A stretch of 64,000 nucleotides of DNA from positions 17,758,501 through 17,822,500 of the forward strand of contig NC_056540.1 in the NCBI RefSeq assembly GCF_910596095.1. Reading direction: 5' to 3'. This document shows positions 44,644 through 64,000 of the stretch, one piece after another. Within the stretch, counting starts at the first letter, position 1. Each line of letters begins with the position of its first letter. This DNA comes from Thunnus maccoyii. Lineage: Eukaryota; Chordata; Actinopteri; Scombriformes; Scombridae. The notes under the pieces are model-generated. The model ran no database searches, was not told where the DNA came from, and saw only the letters and a program-made list of their open reading frames with translations. Made by a program: the position numbers and the translations under genes.

Positions 44644-47367
44644 TGTGTATTCTCTCCCCGCAGAGGGCTTATATGAGGTGTGTTTGTGTGTATTTGAAGT
44701 TCCTGGGTGTGTGTTTTTTCTCCTCTCCTGCAGCACTTGCCTCTGGTTAACTGCTGAGCAAACAAAGCAGTGCTAGTGGTGCGCTAGTTTCACAGTTGGA
44801 GGTGGTGTTTGGTCTGTGGGCTCATTTCAATGCTCACCTCCCCTGTCATTAACACTGCTCTCCCTTTGTCTCTCTCTATCTCCCTCTCTGTAGAAGATGA
44901 TCATTATTGGTGCAGTCTGTGCTGTGGCTGTTCTCATCATCCTCACCATCATCCTCACCCAGACACTATAGCAGGACCTCAGTCTTACGAGCATTATGTT
45001 TATTCATCTGTACTCCGTCCCTCCCTCCATCTACCTGCAAACCAAAGAAAAGACTGATAATGATCACTCCGTATGGATGTAATAACATCTCACTCACAGA
45101 TGTACATCTCATCGTTAAGCTAGTAGATAAACGGTGTGAAAAAAGAGGCTCCAGGGGACTCTTTATAAAATCATTTCTGACCCGTGTATACCAATCCAAA
45201 CCATCCTTCCTGGTCTGCCTGGAGCTGTTTGACTCCATCAGGCGGCTTTGGACAGTTTGAGGATGCTCTGCTGCAAATGAGGAAATGAGACTGAGGCTGA
45301 TGTGAGGTACAATACCTATTGTATCTCTTGAGGAAGGGAAAAGGGAATTGAAAAAATATCATAAATGTCACTCAACATTTAATTGTTAAACATTCAGTGC
45401 CAAAGAAACAACCTGTGTTTGTCATCTGAAATTTGTTCTAACGCCCAACCCTCACTATAAGCACATCACCTCCCTTATCTTTACTTCTTGCCTTTATGAG
45501 CCTTGACACATTTTGTGAAAAGCTAGCTATGTTCACTGTACTGGGATTTTGTCGGTTTTTGGGGAGCTCCAGCACTTTGACATTTAGATTATGTCTTCTT
45601 CCTTGGATTAAGCTCAGATGATCATGTAAATAATAGAGCTGTTATTTTGTGTGTTGTCAATATCTAAGCATGATTATGGCTCGGTTCTGTAGCTGAAAAG
45701 AGGAGCTGCGTGTTCAGCTATGATTCTTTTGTGTAGAGAGTGATTTTTAAATGTGAAAGATGCTGCTTATGGAAACACATTTCATGAACAGGTGGAGCTA
45801 AAATAATCAAACAAGCCACAAAAAAAGACAGGATAGGGGGATAAACATGCATACTTTTCTTGAAGACTTTGTCGATACACTGCAACAACAGGAAGACGGA
45901 TCCAAAAAAATCTTCCTACAATGTTAGCCATGATAATGCTTATGTTATGTACTGTCAAAATACTGTAAAATAACAATGTTTCAATACCAAAGGATATAAA
46001 GAGACACAGGTAGTAACACTAGTGACTGAACGTGTTCTCCACAGGTGCCAGAACAGACTTTGTATTTATTATATTTTTTTGATCAGATGTTGCTAATAAA
46101 GTCGCACATATGGGATGCAGTACACACTCCGAACTACAGTAGCTCTAACCTGGCTGCAATTCCTTATGTACATATTTCAGGTTCCATATTTTCTTTACTA
46201 TAAACACAGTTTACAGTTTATTAGATACACGTAGCTAAAACTAATGCAGCCCCTGCTAATAATCCTACCTTAATGAACGGTATAATGTGTAGTTTTTGTT
46301 CAAATTTCATTCAATTTATGGTGAAAGGTGTTTCTAATACTTTGTTTAACCCATTTATATCAATAAGGCTAGACAAGTAATTACAAACACCTTTTAGTGT
46401 AGCACAATACACTTCTACAGCCTCCAAAATGACTATAAAGTTGAATCAACACCTTTCTAGAACAAAACGAACATTATAACCTTCATGGCGGTTGGATTTA
46501 TTGCAGGGCAACTGCATTAGTTTTAGTTAGATGCACCCAATAAGCTTAATTCTGAGTGGTCACCATCATTTCATTACTGTAGGTGTTTTTTGGGAGTGGG
46601 AATGTCTCAAGCTGACAGTGTAATCACTGAAACACACTGTACCGGTAGTCACTCTGGTTTTAATAAGGTCATTAAACCAGGTGACGATAACCCTTGAACA
46701 GTAGCTGAGATACTGTTTCCACTAGTCATCATAAAGAGAAGAGCCTACATGAACCCTCGTAATCTAGATTTTGACCATATATATGAGTAGTGTCTAGAGC
46801 AAAGGCCTAACTGAAAAATGCACCGTGCTTTATGGAGCCACCATCAATGAAAGAAGTCTTTGTTTTTGTTTGACTGGAGCCTGAACGGTGCCTTTTAATT
46901 CTGATTGTGGAGGGAGCACTTGAAAGTGAGAGGCCTCTTGACTTAGCAGTCTGCTCTTTTGGCTTCTGTCCACAACTGTTCAAGTCTGATGCCACTTTTC
47001 AATTTCTTTTCATTCACACCACTTTAGCCATCAGCACAGGCTGTAATGAGAGAGAGACAGAGGAGGAAACTAAAACTGTTGTAGACTGTTTTTAAGTTGA
47101 CGTGCAAATGATTTTAATGGAAATTAAAGATTTTATGTTTTTTAATTTCTGGTTGTAGTGTTTTCTTGCAATGTTTTTTTTTTTTTTTTTTTAGCATGTT
47201 TGACCTGCTGACCTTTGTTAGTTTTTTTTTTTTTTAATGGGATAAAAGCTGTTGTCAGCAGATGATCTTTGCACTAAGGAAGACTGTTGATACAGCATTT
47301 TAACCACTGTGTTTACAAGACTGTCAAAGAGGAGGTAAGTTATATGTTTTCACCTTTTCTTCCTCTT

Positions 47368-47426
<59 letters not shown>

Positions 47427-47640
47427 CTCTCCGAGCCTTGGTTCTCCTTTTGCTCAACCATTTCCTCAAACCGGTGTCCATAAATGTAAACAATTATCTT
47501 GTGTTTGGCTGCATTGTGTTCAGACTGCTCTCATTCTGTTTTACTCTTGATTAAATCCACAGAAAAAGATGATGATTACATTGTGCTGTGCCATCATTGG
47601 GATCGTTGGGTTCTCCTATCTCTACAGCTTCTTCTCATAA
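32204..47640 (+). CDS. stx3: Syntaxin 3 with alternative SNARE and membrane-anchor exons
   Basis: Syntaxin 3 is a Qa-SNARE of the plasma membrane. It drives apical exocytosis and, as the 3B form, release at retinal ribbon synapses. Constitutive coding exons: 32204-32233, 38866-38940, 39041-39140, 39549-39623, 39794-39864, 39992-40100, 40204-40277, 41572-41706 (669 nt, residues 1-223). They start [10 protein letters not shown] and cover the Habc domain and the first half of the SNARE helix. The zero-layer Gln is in LVESQ, the last codon of exon 8. Two alternative 111-nt exons follow (42503-42613 and 42891-43001), then three alternative terminal exons (44392-44481, 44894-44971, 47563-47640), each encoding a hydrophobic anchor and a stop. 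The STX3A-like path gives 289 aa, equal to human STX3. The 3B-like path gives 285 aa. Intron 1 is 6.6 kb. Confidence 0.95.
32785..33092. repeat. GATTAAT-type dispersed repeat
   Basis: This repeat lies in stx3 intron 1. One end has ACAGTCGATCATCTGAAAAT and the other AATCAATAATGAAAATCTGT then TGCAGCAC. The middle contains CTCAAATGTGAGGATTTCTG and TTTACAGACTAAGTGATTAA. Confidence 0.6.
33721..33776. repeat. (TG)n microsatellite
   Basis: A nearly pure TG run of about 20 units, ending in TGTGTGTT variants, in stx3 intron 1. Confidence 0.95.
34403..34660. repeat. GATTAAT-type dispersed repeat
   Basis: Its ends are AGGGCTGTAAATAACAATTA with TTGATTAATCGTTTGTCAGA, and TGTCAATCGATTAACTGTTT with CAGCTT. 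It lies in stx3 intron 1 and is somewhat shorter than the other copies. Confidence 0.6.
37131..37179. repeat. 10-bp inverted repeat
   Basis: GGATAGCTTC at 37131-37140 and GAAGCTATCC at 37170-37179 are exact reverse complements with a pyrimidine-rich 29-nt loop. The outer bases (TTAGA and TCTAA) also pair. Stx3 intron 1. Confidence 0.7.
38599..38720. repeat. Probable fish LINE/SINE-related fragment
   Basis: The words GGCAAGTTAAGTTTGTTTGT, ATAGCACCAACAAGG and CAACATGCTTTACGTAAAGA follow a pattern I recall from many fish genomes. Only one copy is visible here, so the call rests on memory. Confidence 0.4.
39647..39697. repeat. (AC)n microsatellite
   Basis: A long AC run with one GC interruption, starting about 25 bp after the donor of stx3 exon 4. 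Confidence 0.95.
41060..41200. repeat. Probable fish interspersed repeat fragment
   Basis: The words CACTTTTATTCAAAGCACTT, CATTCACTCACTGATGGCAG and CGAGCTACCATGCAAGCTAC match a repeat I recall as widespread in teleosts. It lies in stx3 intron 7. Confidence 0.45.
42503..42613 (+). CDS. stx3: stx3 alternative exon 9a (STX3A-type SNARE half)
   Basis: This exon of 37 codons has a TTTTTCAG acceptor and a GTAATG donor. It reads [18 protein letters not shown] and ends [11 protein letters not shown]. This is the layer +1 to +8 half of the Qa-SNARE helix in its epithelial STX3A version. It joins in frame to any of the three terminal exons. Confidence 0.9.
42891..43001 (+). CDS. stx3: stx3 alternative exon 9b (STX3B-type SNARE half)
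   Basis: This exon has exactly the same length as exon 9a (111 nt) and lies 277 bp after it. It encodes a homologous segment, [18 protein letters not shown], ending AKFQQEARR. The [18 protein letters not shown] block is what I recall as the retinal STX3B version. Using both exons would keep frame but insert 37 residues into the SNARE helix, so they are presumably mutually exclusive. Confidence 0.9.
44392..44481 (+). CDS. stx3: stx3 terminal exon A (STX3A-type anchor)
   Basis: The acceptor is CCCAACAG. It encodes a Val/Ile/Leu-rich segment of about 25 residues, then [12 protein letters not shown] and TGA. The GLSVGL ending matches mammalian STX3A. Confidence 0.9.
   Translation, partial: KVVIIVVVVVILLALLALIIGLSVGLKQS
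44609..44652. repeat. (GT)n microsatellite between stx3 terminal exons A and B
   Basis: A nearly pure GT run of about 20 units lying between two alternative terminal exons. Confidence 0.95.
44894..44971 (+). CDS. stx3: stx3 terminal exon B (third membrane anchor)
   Basis: The acceptor is CTCTCTGTAG. Its 25 codons begin [17 protein letters not shown] and end TQTL and TAG. The frame follows either 9a or 9b. Length and hydrophobicity fit a syntaxin tail anchor, but the sequence matches neither the 3A nor the 3B ending. It is closer in style to syntaxin 2-like anchors. Confidence 0.7.
   Translation, partial: KMIIIGAVCAVAVLIILTIILTQTL
46095..46100 (+). terminator. stx3 internal polyadenylation signal
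   Basis: An AATAAA hexamer lies about 1.1 kb after terminal exon B and 1.5 kb before terminal exon C. It is the likely 3' end for transcripts ending in exon A or B. Confidence 0.6.
46217..46544. mobile_element. Palindromic-end MITE-like element
   Basis: The left end TTTATTAGATACACGTAGCT and AAAACTAATGCAG (46217-46249) is inverted at the right end as CTGCATTAGTTTTAGTTAGA and TGCACCCAATAA (46512-46543). The element is about 330 bp with no coding frame, located between stx3 terminal exons B and C. Confidence 0.75.
47370..47422. repeat. (CA)n microsatellite
   Basis: A pure CA run of about 26 units, about 140 bp before the acceptor of stx3 terminal exon C. Confidence 0.95.
47563..47640 (+). CDS. 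stx3: stx3 terminal exon C (STX3B/STX1-type anchor)
   Basis: The acceptor is AAATCCACAG. It encodes [17 protein letters not shown] and ends YSFFS and TAA. The ARR ending of exon 9b followed by KKMMITLCC matches the syntaxin 1/3B membrane junction, so 9b plus C is the natural 3B form. Confidence 0.85.
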   Translation, partial: KKMMITLCCAIIGIVGFSYLYSFFS

Positions 47641-47963
47641 AAGCTTTTACAGAAGGTAAAACACCTTGATCGGCGTTCAACATTATGTATTTTGTTCTTG
47701 CACCTTAAATGTTAAAATAATATATATATATATATTTTGTCTTTGTGTGGTGTTTCCAGTAAAGAGGATTTCTCCAAGAAAAAGATGTTCTTGAGGTGCT
47801 CCACCTATTTCCACCCTGACTTATTTGAATCTATTTTAAAACTTGTAAAGTAAAAAAAAAAAAAAAAAAAAGGTGATCCTTATCTGGTCCTGTGCACTTC
47901 CCTTTCTATTTATCATTTGAATTAAATTAATTTTCTTGCTGTATGAAGTGTTTGATAACGTGT

Positions 47964-47969
47964 AATAAA
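47964..47969 (+). terminator. stx3 distal polyadenylation signal
   Basis: An AATAAA hexamer lies about 325 bp after the exon C stop. Further AATAAA copies near 48206 and 48390 could serve longer UTRs. Confidence 0.6.
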
Positions 47970-49207
47970 TGTCTAGATTCTTCTCAGTCTGCCAGCTCAC
48001 AACCAGGTGGCTCCTCATGGACTTTTAATCATTTTTGGACCACTATACCGCCTCCTGGTGGTGCATTGAGGGGACAATCATATTTAGTGATATTGTAAGA
48101 ATCAGGAAATTATTAAACATTTAGTAAGATGTTGAAGATGTTTTTTTTTGTGCTGTCTAGGCTTTAAAAGTCCATTTATGCACTTACAAACAGCTGTGCT
48201 CTGGTAATAAAAATCTCCATTTAAGTAGTATTTTCTGACTTGTTTGTTGTCACAAATGTATTAAACTGTGTGATTTTGTTGTGTGTGATCTGTCTGTATG
48301 CGTCTGTGCTGCTGAAATGCTTGTAATGATGGTCTTTTCTGCAACAGAAGCTCACTGGCTGTGTGTCAACCCAGTAAAGCTTGTTATGTAATAAATGATT
48401 TCTGTGCGTTGTACCAAGTGTTGGTGTGTGCTTCGTTTCTTGGACGTGGTTCAGCTTCTCACTGGATGCCTACAACCCTACAATTACCGCAACTTGTGAC
48501 TCTCTGAGCATAAAATGTTATTCGTCCCTTTTCTTTACCCATGTGTGAAAGCCACAGCTAATGCATGGCGATGTGCAACATTAACATCCGTGTATGGAGA
48601 GCTCCCCTGACCTCATTTCATCCCCCATCTTCTTCCTATCCAGAGGCAGGCCCGGCCCATCAGCACGACGAGGGCGGAGTCTACATAAGGGTGCGCTCGT
48701 TTTCATCTTCGTGTTTGGAAGATAAGCAGGATTTCCAGCTGGGCAGTGAAACGAAAGGACAAAACTTTATTGATTCATAGGAGGGAAATTTACTAAAAAT
48801 GATTTACCAATAATGCAGTTTTATGTTATTCCAGATCAATCGATCTAAAGTGACAGAAAATAATAACAAAAATAACAAAATATTTGTATTATGTATAAGG
48901 TGTATTCATACATAATAACTACACCAATATAATATGAACATGAACATCCTATGAACAAATAATAATAATAACTATTTTAGTAATAGCAGTGAAAAAATAA
49001 GAATAATTGTAATAGATATAAAAAGTAATAAGATTAATACTTAAATATATTGTCAAAGAGGAAGAAGGTGAAATAATTAAGTAAAAAAACAGCTAACAAT
49101 TGGCATTACCATCATCATTACAATAATTATAATTAAAATTCAAAACTTAAGCAGAGGTGTACATAGTAAGACAAAACATAGAGCCATAGTGTGATATATA
49201 TTACATC

Positions 49208-49238
49208 ACAGTAGGCAACAACAACAACAACAACAACA

Positions 49239-49290
<52 letters not shown>
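49208..49290. repeat. (CAA)n(TAA)n trinucleotide repeat
   Basis: About seven CAA units pass directly into about twenty TAA units. Confidence 0.95.
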
Positions 49291-49292
<2 letters not shown>

Positions 49293-49338
49293 TGTTGTTT
49301 GCTTTATCCTTTCTCTAAATGGGAATGTTGGTAATTGG

Positions 49339-49615
49339 CAGTGGTAGAAGAAGTACTCAAAACCTTTTTTCTGAAGTAAAACTGTTAACTATTAATAGTA
49401 AAACTATTAATACTGTACAGTAAAAGTACTTAAAAGTTAAAGTGTGAAAGAAAGGTTTTATCAGCACAATGTACTTGAATTTACTTAACGTGATCAAGGT
49501 GGAGCTTTCAATTCTAACTATTTTAGATAATGCTGGATGGTTTAATGAATAATAGTGCATCATATTTAATTGCTAATTTTGTGAGTAAAATTTGTATTTG
49601 TATCATAACCAGCAA
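49339..49615. mobile_element. Degraded copy of the 30963-type MITE
   Basis: It begins CAGTGGTAGAAGAAGTACTC and then carries AGTAAAAGTACTTAAAAGTT and AATAGTGCATCATATTTAAT, words of the same family as the outer MITE at 30963. The right end is not clear, so the end coordinate is approximate. Confidence 0.55.
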
Positions 49616-49795
49616 CATTTATCTGTCAGGTTAATGTAGTGGTACAATGTTTTCCTCAGAAGTAGAAGTATACAGTTGCATGTTTTTAAGAGCTTTGGGG
49701 GCCTTTTGTAAGTAATTTCGGGTACAATGAGTTAGAATAGTATCATAGTAACATTCAATATTTTTCATATCTAAATATCATAATAAATTTATAGT

Positions 49796-49867
49796 TGTTT
49801 GGGGCGTTTTTAATTGGGGACCCCAGACAGTTACCTCCCTAACCTAATGGTAAAGTCCGCCCCTGTA
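49796..49867. repeat. Possible hAT-type element end
   Basis: GGGACCCCAGACAGTTACCT then CCTAACCTAATGGTAAAGTC ends in CGCCCCTG. Its reverse complement starts CAGGGGCGGA, a typical hAT-like terminus related to 26558. Confidence 0.45.
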
Positions 49868-49958
49868 AAAACCCGTCGACCGTTCCACCGGGTAAAACAA
49901 ACCAAGCACATTTGTAAATTAACATATTATAATCTGGTTTAAATAGCACATGTTGTAT

Positions 49959-50378
49959 CCAATCAGAGCATCTGTGTGCAAACGTCGCTGAACAGGGACT
50001 AAATAGGGGGGCGGGTCATGAGCCTTTTTTTTCTTTTTTCAGGTTTGTGTGTATATATGTGTGTGTGTGTTTTGACCAGCTGAAAATGGCGGCTCGGAGC
50101 ATCGAATAGCTCTAACTTTATCGCCTAATAATAATAATAATAAACATAACAATATTCACAGCCGCTGTCACATAACATGGGAGGAAACTTGACGGAGAGG
50201 CCTCACACACTGTAGTTGGGAAACGTTACCTTGACGACCGCGACTGAGTTTCAAGAAGAGGTGACGATAAAGAAGCTTACAACTGCTAATGTCAGCTAGC
50301 GAGCTAGCGTCTGTTTTAGCCGACGACTTATGAAAGGGATTGTCAACTGAGCTAGTTTACGTTAGCCGATAACGCTAG
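49959..50378 (+). promoter_or_regulatory. kdm2a promoter and non-coding exon 1
   Basis: A CCAAT box lies at 49959-49963, a GC box (GGGGGGCGGG) near 50006-50015, and a YY1-type AAAATGGCGGC at 50083-50093. The YY1 ATG opens a seven-codon upstream frame (MAARSIE) that stops at once. A candidate donor CTAG|GTAAAT lies at 50379, to be joined to the acceptor at about 50698 just before the coding ATG. Confidence 0.5.
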
Positions 50379-50703
50379 GTAAATACCGTCAGTTAGTAGA
50401 AACATTTCTCCGGAATATTGCTCCTTGAATATACTCGATGTGACCGGCACTTGTCTTTATATATTCACGCAAGTTCAACGTGAACGTTTGTCATATTTGT
50501 ACGTGTTGCTAACCTTAGCTCGCTGGTGCAACAACACGCTAGCAGGGCTAACTAACTAGCTAGATTGTCCACTAAGAGAGAGAGGTGTGTGTGTGTGTGT
50601 TTTCTGTGCGATAAAACACAGTATAACGTCGTGACACCTATGTGATATCTAACCAGCGTAATTTAACCCTGCTCATGAAACTTTGCCTCTCTTTTTAGAC
50701 ATT

Positions 50704-62304
<11,601 letters not shown>

Positions 62305-63014
62305 GCACCTGCCCCCTCTGATAGCAGAGGTGGCGGAGGCAGGGGGGAGTGGATCCTAATGTGAATCTGTGTGACAAAAAAGGACACAGAAAGGCAGGGA
62401 AGTTCACATGCACCTGTTTCACGTAAAAGCAGGGGTGGGGTCTTTAACTGGGGGTGCTTAACTCACTTAAGTGGTGTTGGTTAAAGGGGGTTGTCACGGC
62501 TGGAACAAGGTTTCTTTTCAATGTTACCTACATTTCTTTTTTCCGTGTACCTAAAAAGAGACTCAGGAGCTTTTTTTCTTTTTTTTTTTTTTTTTAATGT
62601 TGTGTGACAGCAGATTTTTTTTTTTTATCGCCAGAAATGGGAGAACACGGACAGTTAATTAGCTGTACTAGACTACACATCCATTGGGTAACTGCTTTAT
62701 GACAAAGCTGGCTTAAATCGTCCTTGGTCAAATGCCAATCTTGACTCCCAACACAAACTCCTGCCTTGCGAATGCAACTGATAAAGACTTTTGAGTTTCA
62801 TATTGGGGGGAATAACTGTCTTCTGTTTTGCTGTTTTCCCCATAAACTAATATTTATCAAGTGACTCATTTGAACTTCTTTTAATTTCAGCTACATTTAG
62901 ATGCTCCTTTTTAAATGTTGGATTGTCTTCTGTCACATTTGAGAGCAACAGTGGACTCACCGGCCGATATCTCATTTTGAAGACTTATGCTTTATGCACA
63001 AAAACTATGCGTTG

Positions 63015-63060
<46 letters not shown>

Positions 63061-63788
63061 GACGACTAAAGGTGACGTGTAAAGTGAGATTCTGTAATTG
63101 CCTGTTGACCAGCTGTATGTTAAGCTTGAAAAAGGCATTTTGGGTGCAACTTTCCAGTGGTATGCGTGATAAGAGTATACATGGACAAAAAAAAAAAGAC
63201 AATGTGTGAAGTCAATCAACTGGCAACAAGACCTCACCCCAACTAGGGCAGGTTGCATTAAGTGTTGGGGGTAAAGCCAAGGATTAGGTGTCAGATAAAT
63301 GGTGCATTTTCAAACAACCGTTAGACTTCAGGTGCTATTATTTCCAAACTCCTTTTTGCTTTGTTTTTTTGTACAGAGACAACATTTAGAGCAAAAATAT
63401 TAATATTCTAGGCGAAATTGCTCCCCCACCCCTCTTTGATACACTTTTTTTTCTCTTTTCATGGATGAAAATGTGAGCATCTACTTTTCACTGAATTTCA
63501 TGACCTTGTCCAATTCAATGTAGAGATGTAAGATTTTTATTTTGGGGGGGAGGCGTTGCTTATTTCTTTGTTCCCTACAAGTATAGTGGTTCTGTATCAA
63601 AAGGTCTCCTCCCAGACTGCTCTCCTGGCCATATCCCTTCAAATGAATATAAATATATAAATATATACTTTTGTGTAAATGTGTTTTCCTCTTTTAGATT
63701 ATCAAAACGGGAATCCTGTAGCATTGTAATTATTTTCAGAAGTGTTTTTCACTTTATGTTATTTGTGTTATTTTTCAAGAAAAATAAA
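62305..63788 (+). other. kdm2a 3' UTR
   Basis: This non-coding stretch of about 1.5 kb contains long T runs (about 62572-62596 and 63018-63057). It ends in AATAAA at 63783-63788. Confidence 0.65.
63783..63788 (+). terminator. kdm2a polyadenylation signal
   Basis: An AATAAA hexamer within an A-rich run, 1.48 kb after the stop. It is the last canonical signal before a dispersed repeat. Confidence 0.65.
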
Positions 63789-63825
63789 AAAAAATGATAA
63801 ACAATGGGCAACTTCTATTCTTACA

Positions 63826-64000
63826 GAGGGATTGATTAAGCATAATAATGTCAACCATTTCAATTAACAATTTTTATTATCGAATTGGCTGATTATTTTT
63901 TAAATTAATTGATTAATCTGTAGAAATCTTTTGTTTGAGCAACAGTCCAAAATTTCAAGACATTCAGTGACAGAAAAGCAGCCAATCCTCATTAAAAGAA
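63826..64000. repeat. GATTAAT-type dispersed repeat, cut by the window end
   Basis: It contains GATTGATTAAGCATAATAAT, CAATTAACAATTTTTATTAT and AATTAATTGATTAATCTGTA, then CAACAGTCCAAAATTTCAAG. The last block matches the inner part of other copies. Confidence 0.6.

Larger units (their letters stand above)
48430..50060. other. Intergenic region between stx3 and kdm2a
   Basis: No supported coding sequence. It holds an AT-rich stretch (48780-49200), a CAA/TAA microsatellite, a degraded MITE copy (from 49339) and a hAT-type end (49796-49867). The open frame at 48565-48780 has no family resemblance. Confidence 0.5.

Noticed and set aside
44289-44765. 158-codon minus-strand frame in the stx3 terminal region
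   Set aside because: It runs through the GT microsatellite (poly Thr-His) and lies antisense to exon A. No supporting motif.
48565-48780. 71-codon plus-strand frame upstream of kdm2a
   Set aside because: No recognisable domain, no splice context, and ordinary chance length. A GC-rich patch nearby could be a minor promoter but the evidence is too thin.

Overview
This window is vertebrate nuclear DNA, almost certainly from a ray-finned (teleost, acanthomorph-like) fish. It has compact genes with short introns and GT-AG splice sites, long CA/GT microsatellites, and many small palindromic DNA transposons of types common in teleosts. I rebuilt the gene models by hand from splice sites, reading frame and recalled protein families. 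For every model the exon lengths sum to a multiple of three.

Layout from left to right: (1) 498-1717, minus strand, a small uncharacterised three-exon gene; (2) 3990-8995, plus, rad9a, the Rad9 subunit of the 9-1-1 checkpoint clamp, 12 coding exons, 392 aa; (3) 9684-18470, minus, a TBC1D10-family Rab GAP (probably tbc1d10c), 9 coding exons, 1212 aa, with a very long acidic tail in its last exon; (4) 20376-23269, plus, ndufs8, the TYKY two-[4Fe-4S] subunit of complex I, 212 aa; (5) 25655-28155, plus, a Ran GTPase, 215 aa; (6) 32204-47640, plus, syntaxin 3 (stx3), with two interchangeable SNARE exons and three alternative membrane-anchor exons; (7) 50704-62304, plus, kdm2a, a JmjC/CXXC/PHD/F-box/LRR histone H3K36 demethylase, about 1304 aa. 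From memory, RAD9A, TBC1D10C, NDUFS8 and KDM2A lie together on human 11q13 and STX3 lies on 11q12, so most of the window is a conserved block. RAN lies elsewhere in human (12q24), which makes the ran copy here the odd member.

These genes do not form one pathway. They are mostly housekeeping functions (DNA damage checkpoint, Rab GAP, respiration, nuclear transport, exocytosis, chromatin). rad9a and tbc1d10 converge tail to tail, with opposing poly(A) signals about 40 bp apart. tbc1d10 and ndufs8 are head to head.

The most interesting structures are: the alternative 3' half of stx3 (42503-47640), which can yield STX3A-like, STX3B-like, a third membrane-anchor and possibly soluble isoforms; a candidate 9-nt microexon in kdm2a; the uncharacterised gene at the left end; a nested pair of hAT-type MITEs with recognisable 8-bp target duplications (30963-31709); and a dense inverted-repeat cluster in tbc1d10 intron 1 (17480-17975). 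I found no tRNA, rRNA, CRISPR or intact autonomous transposon.
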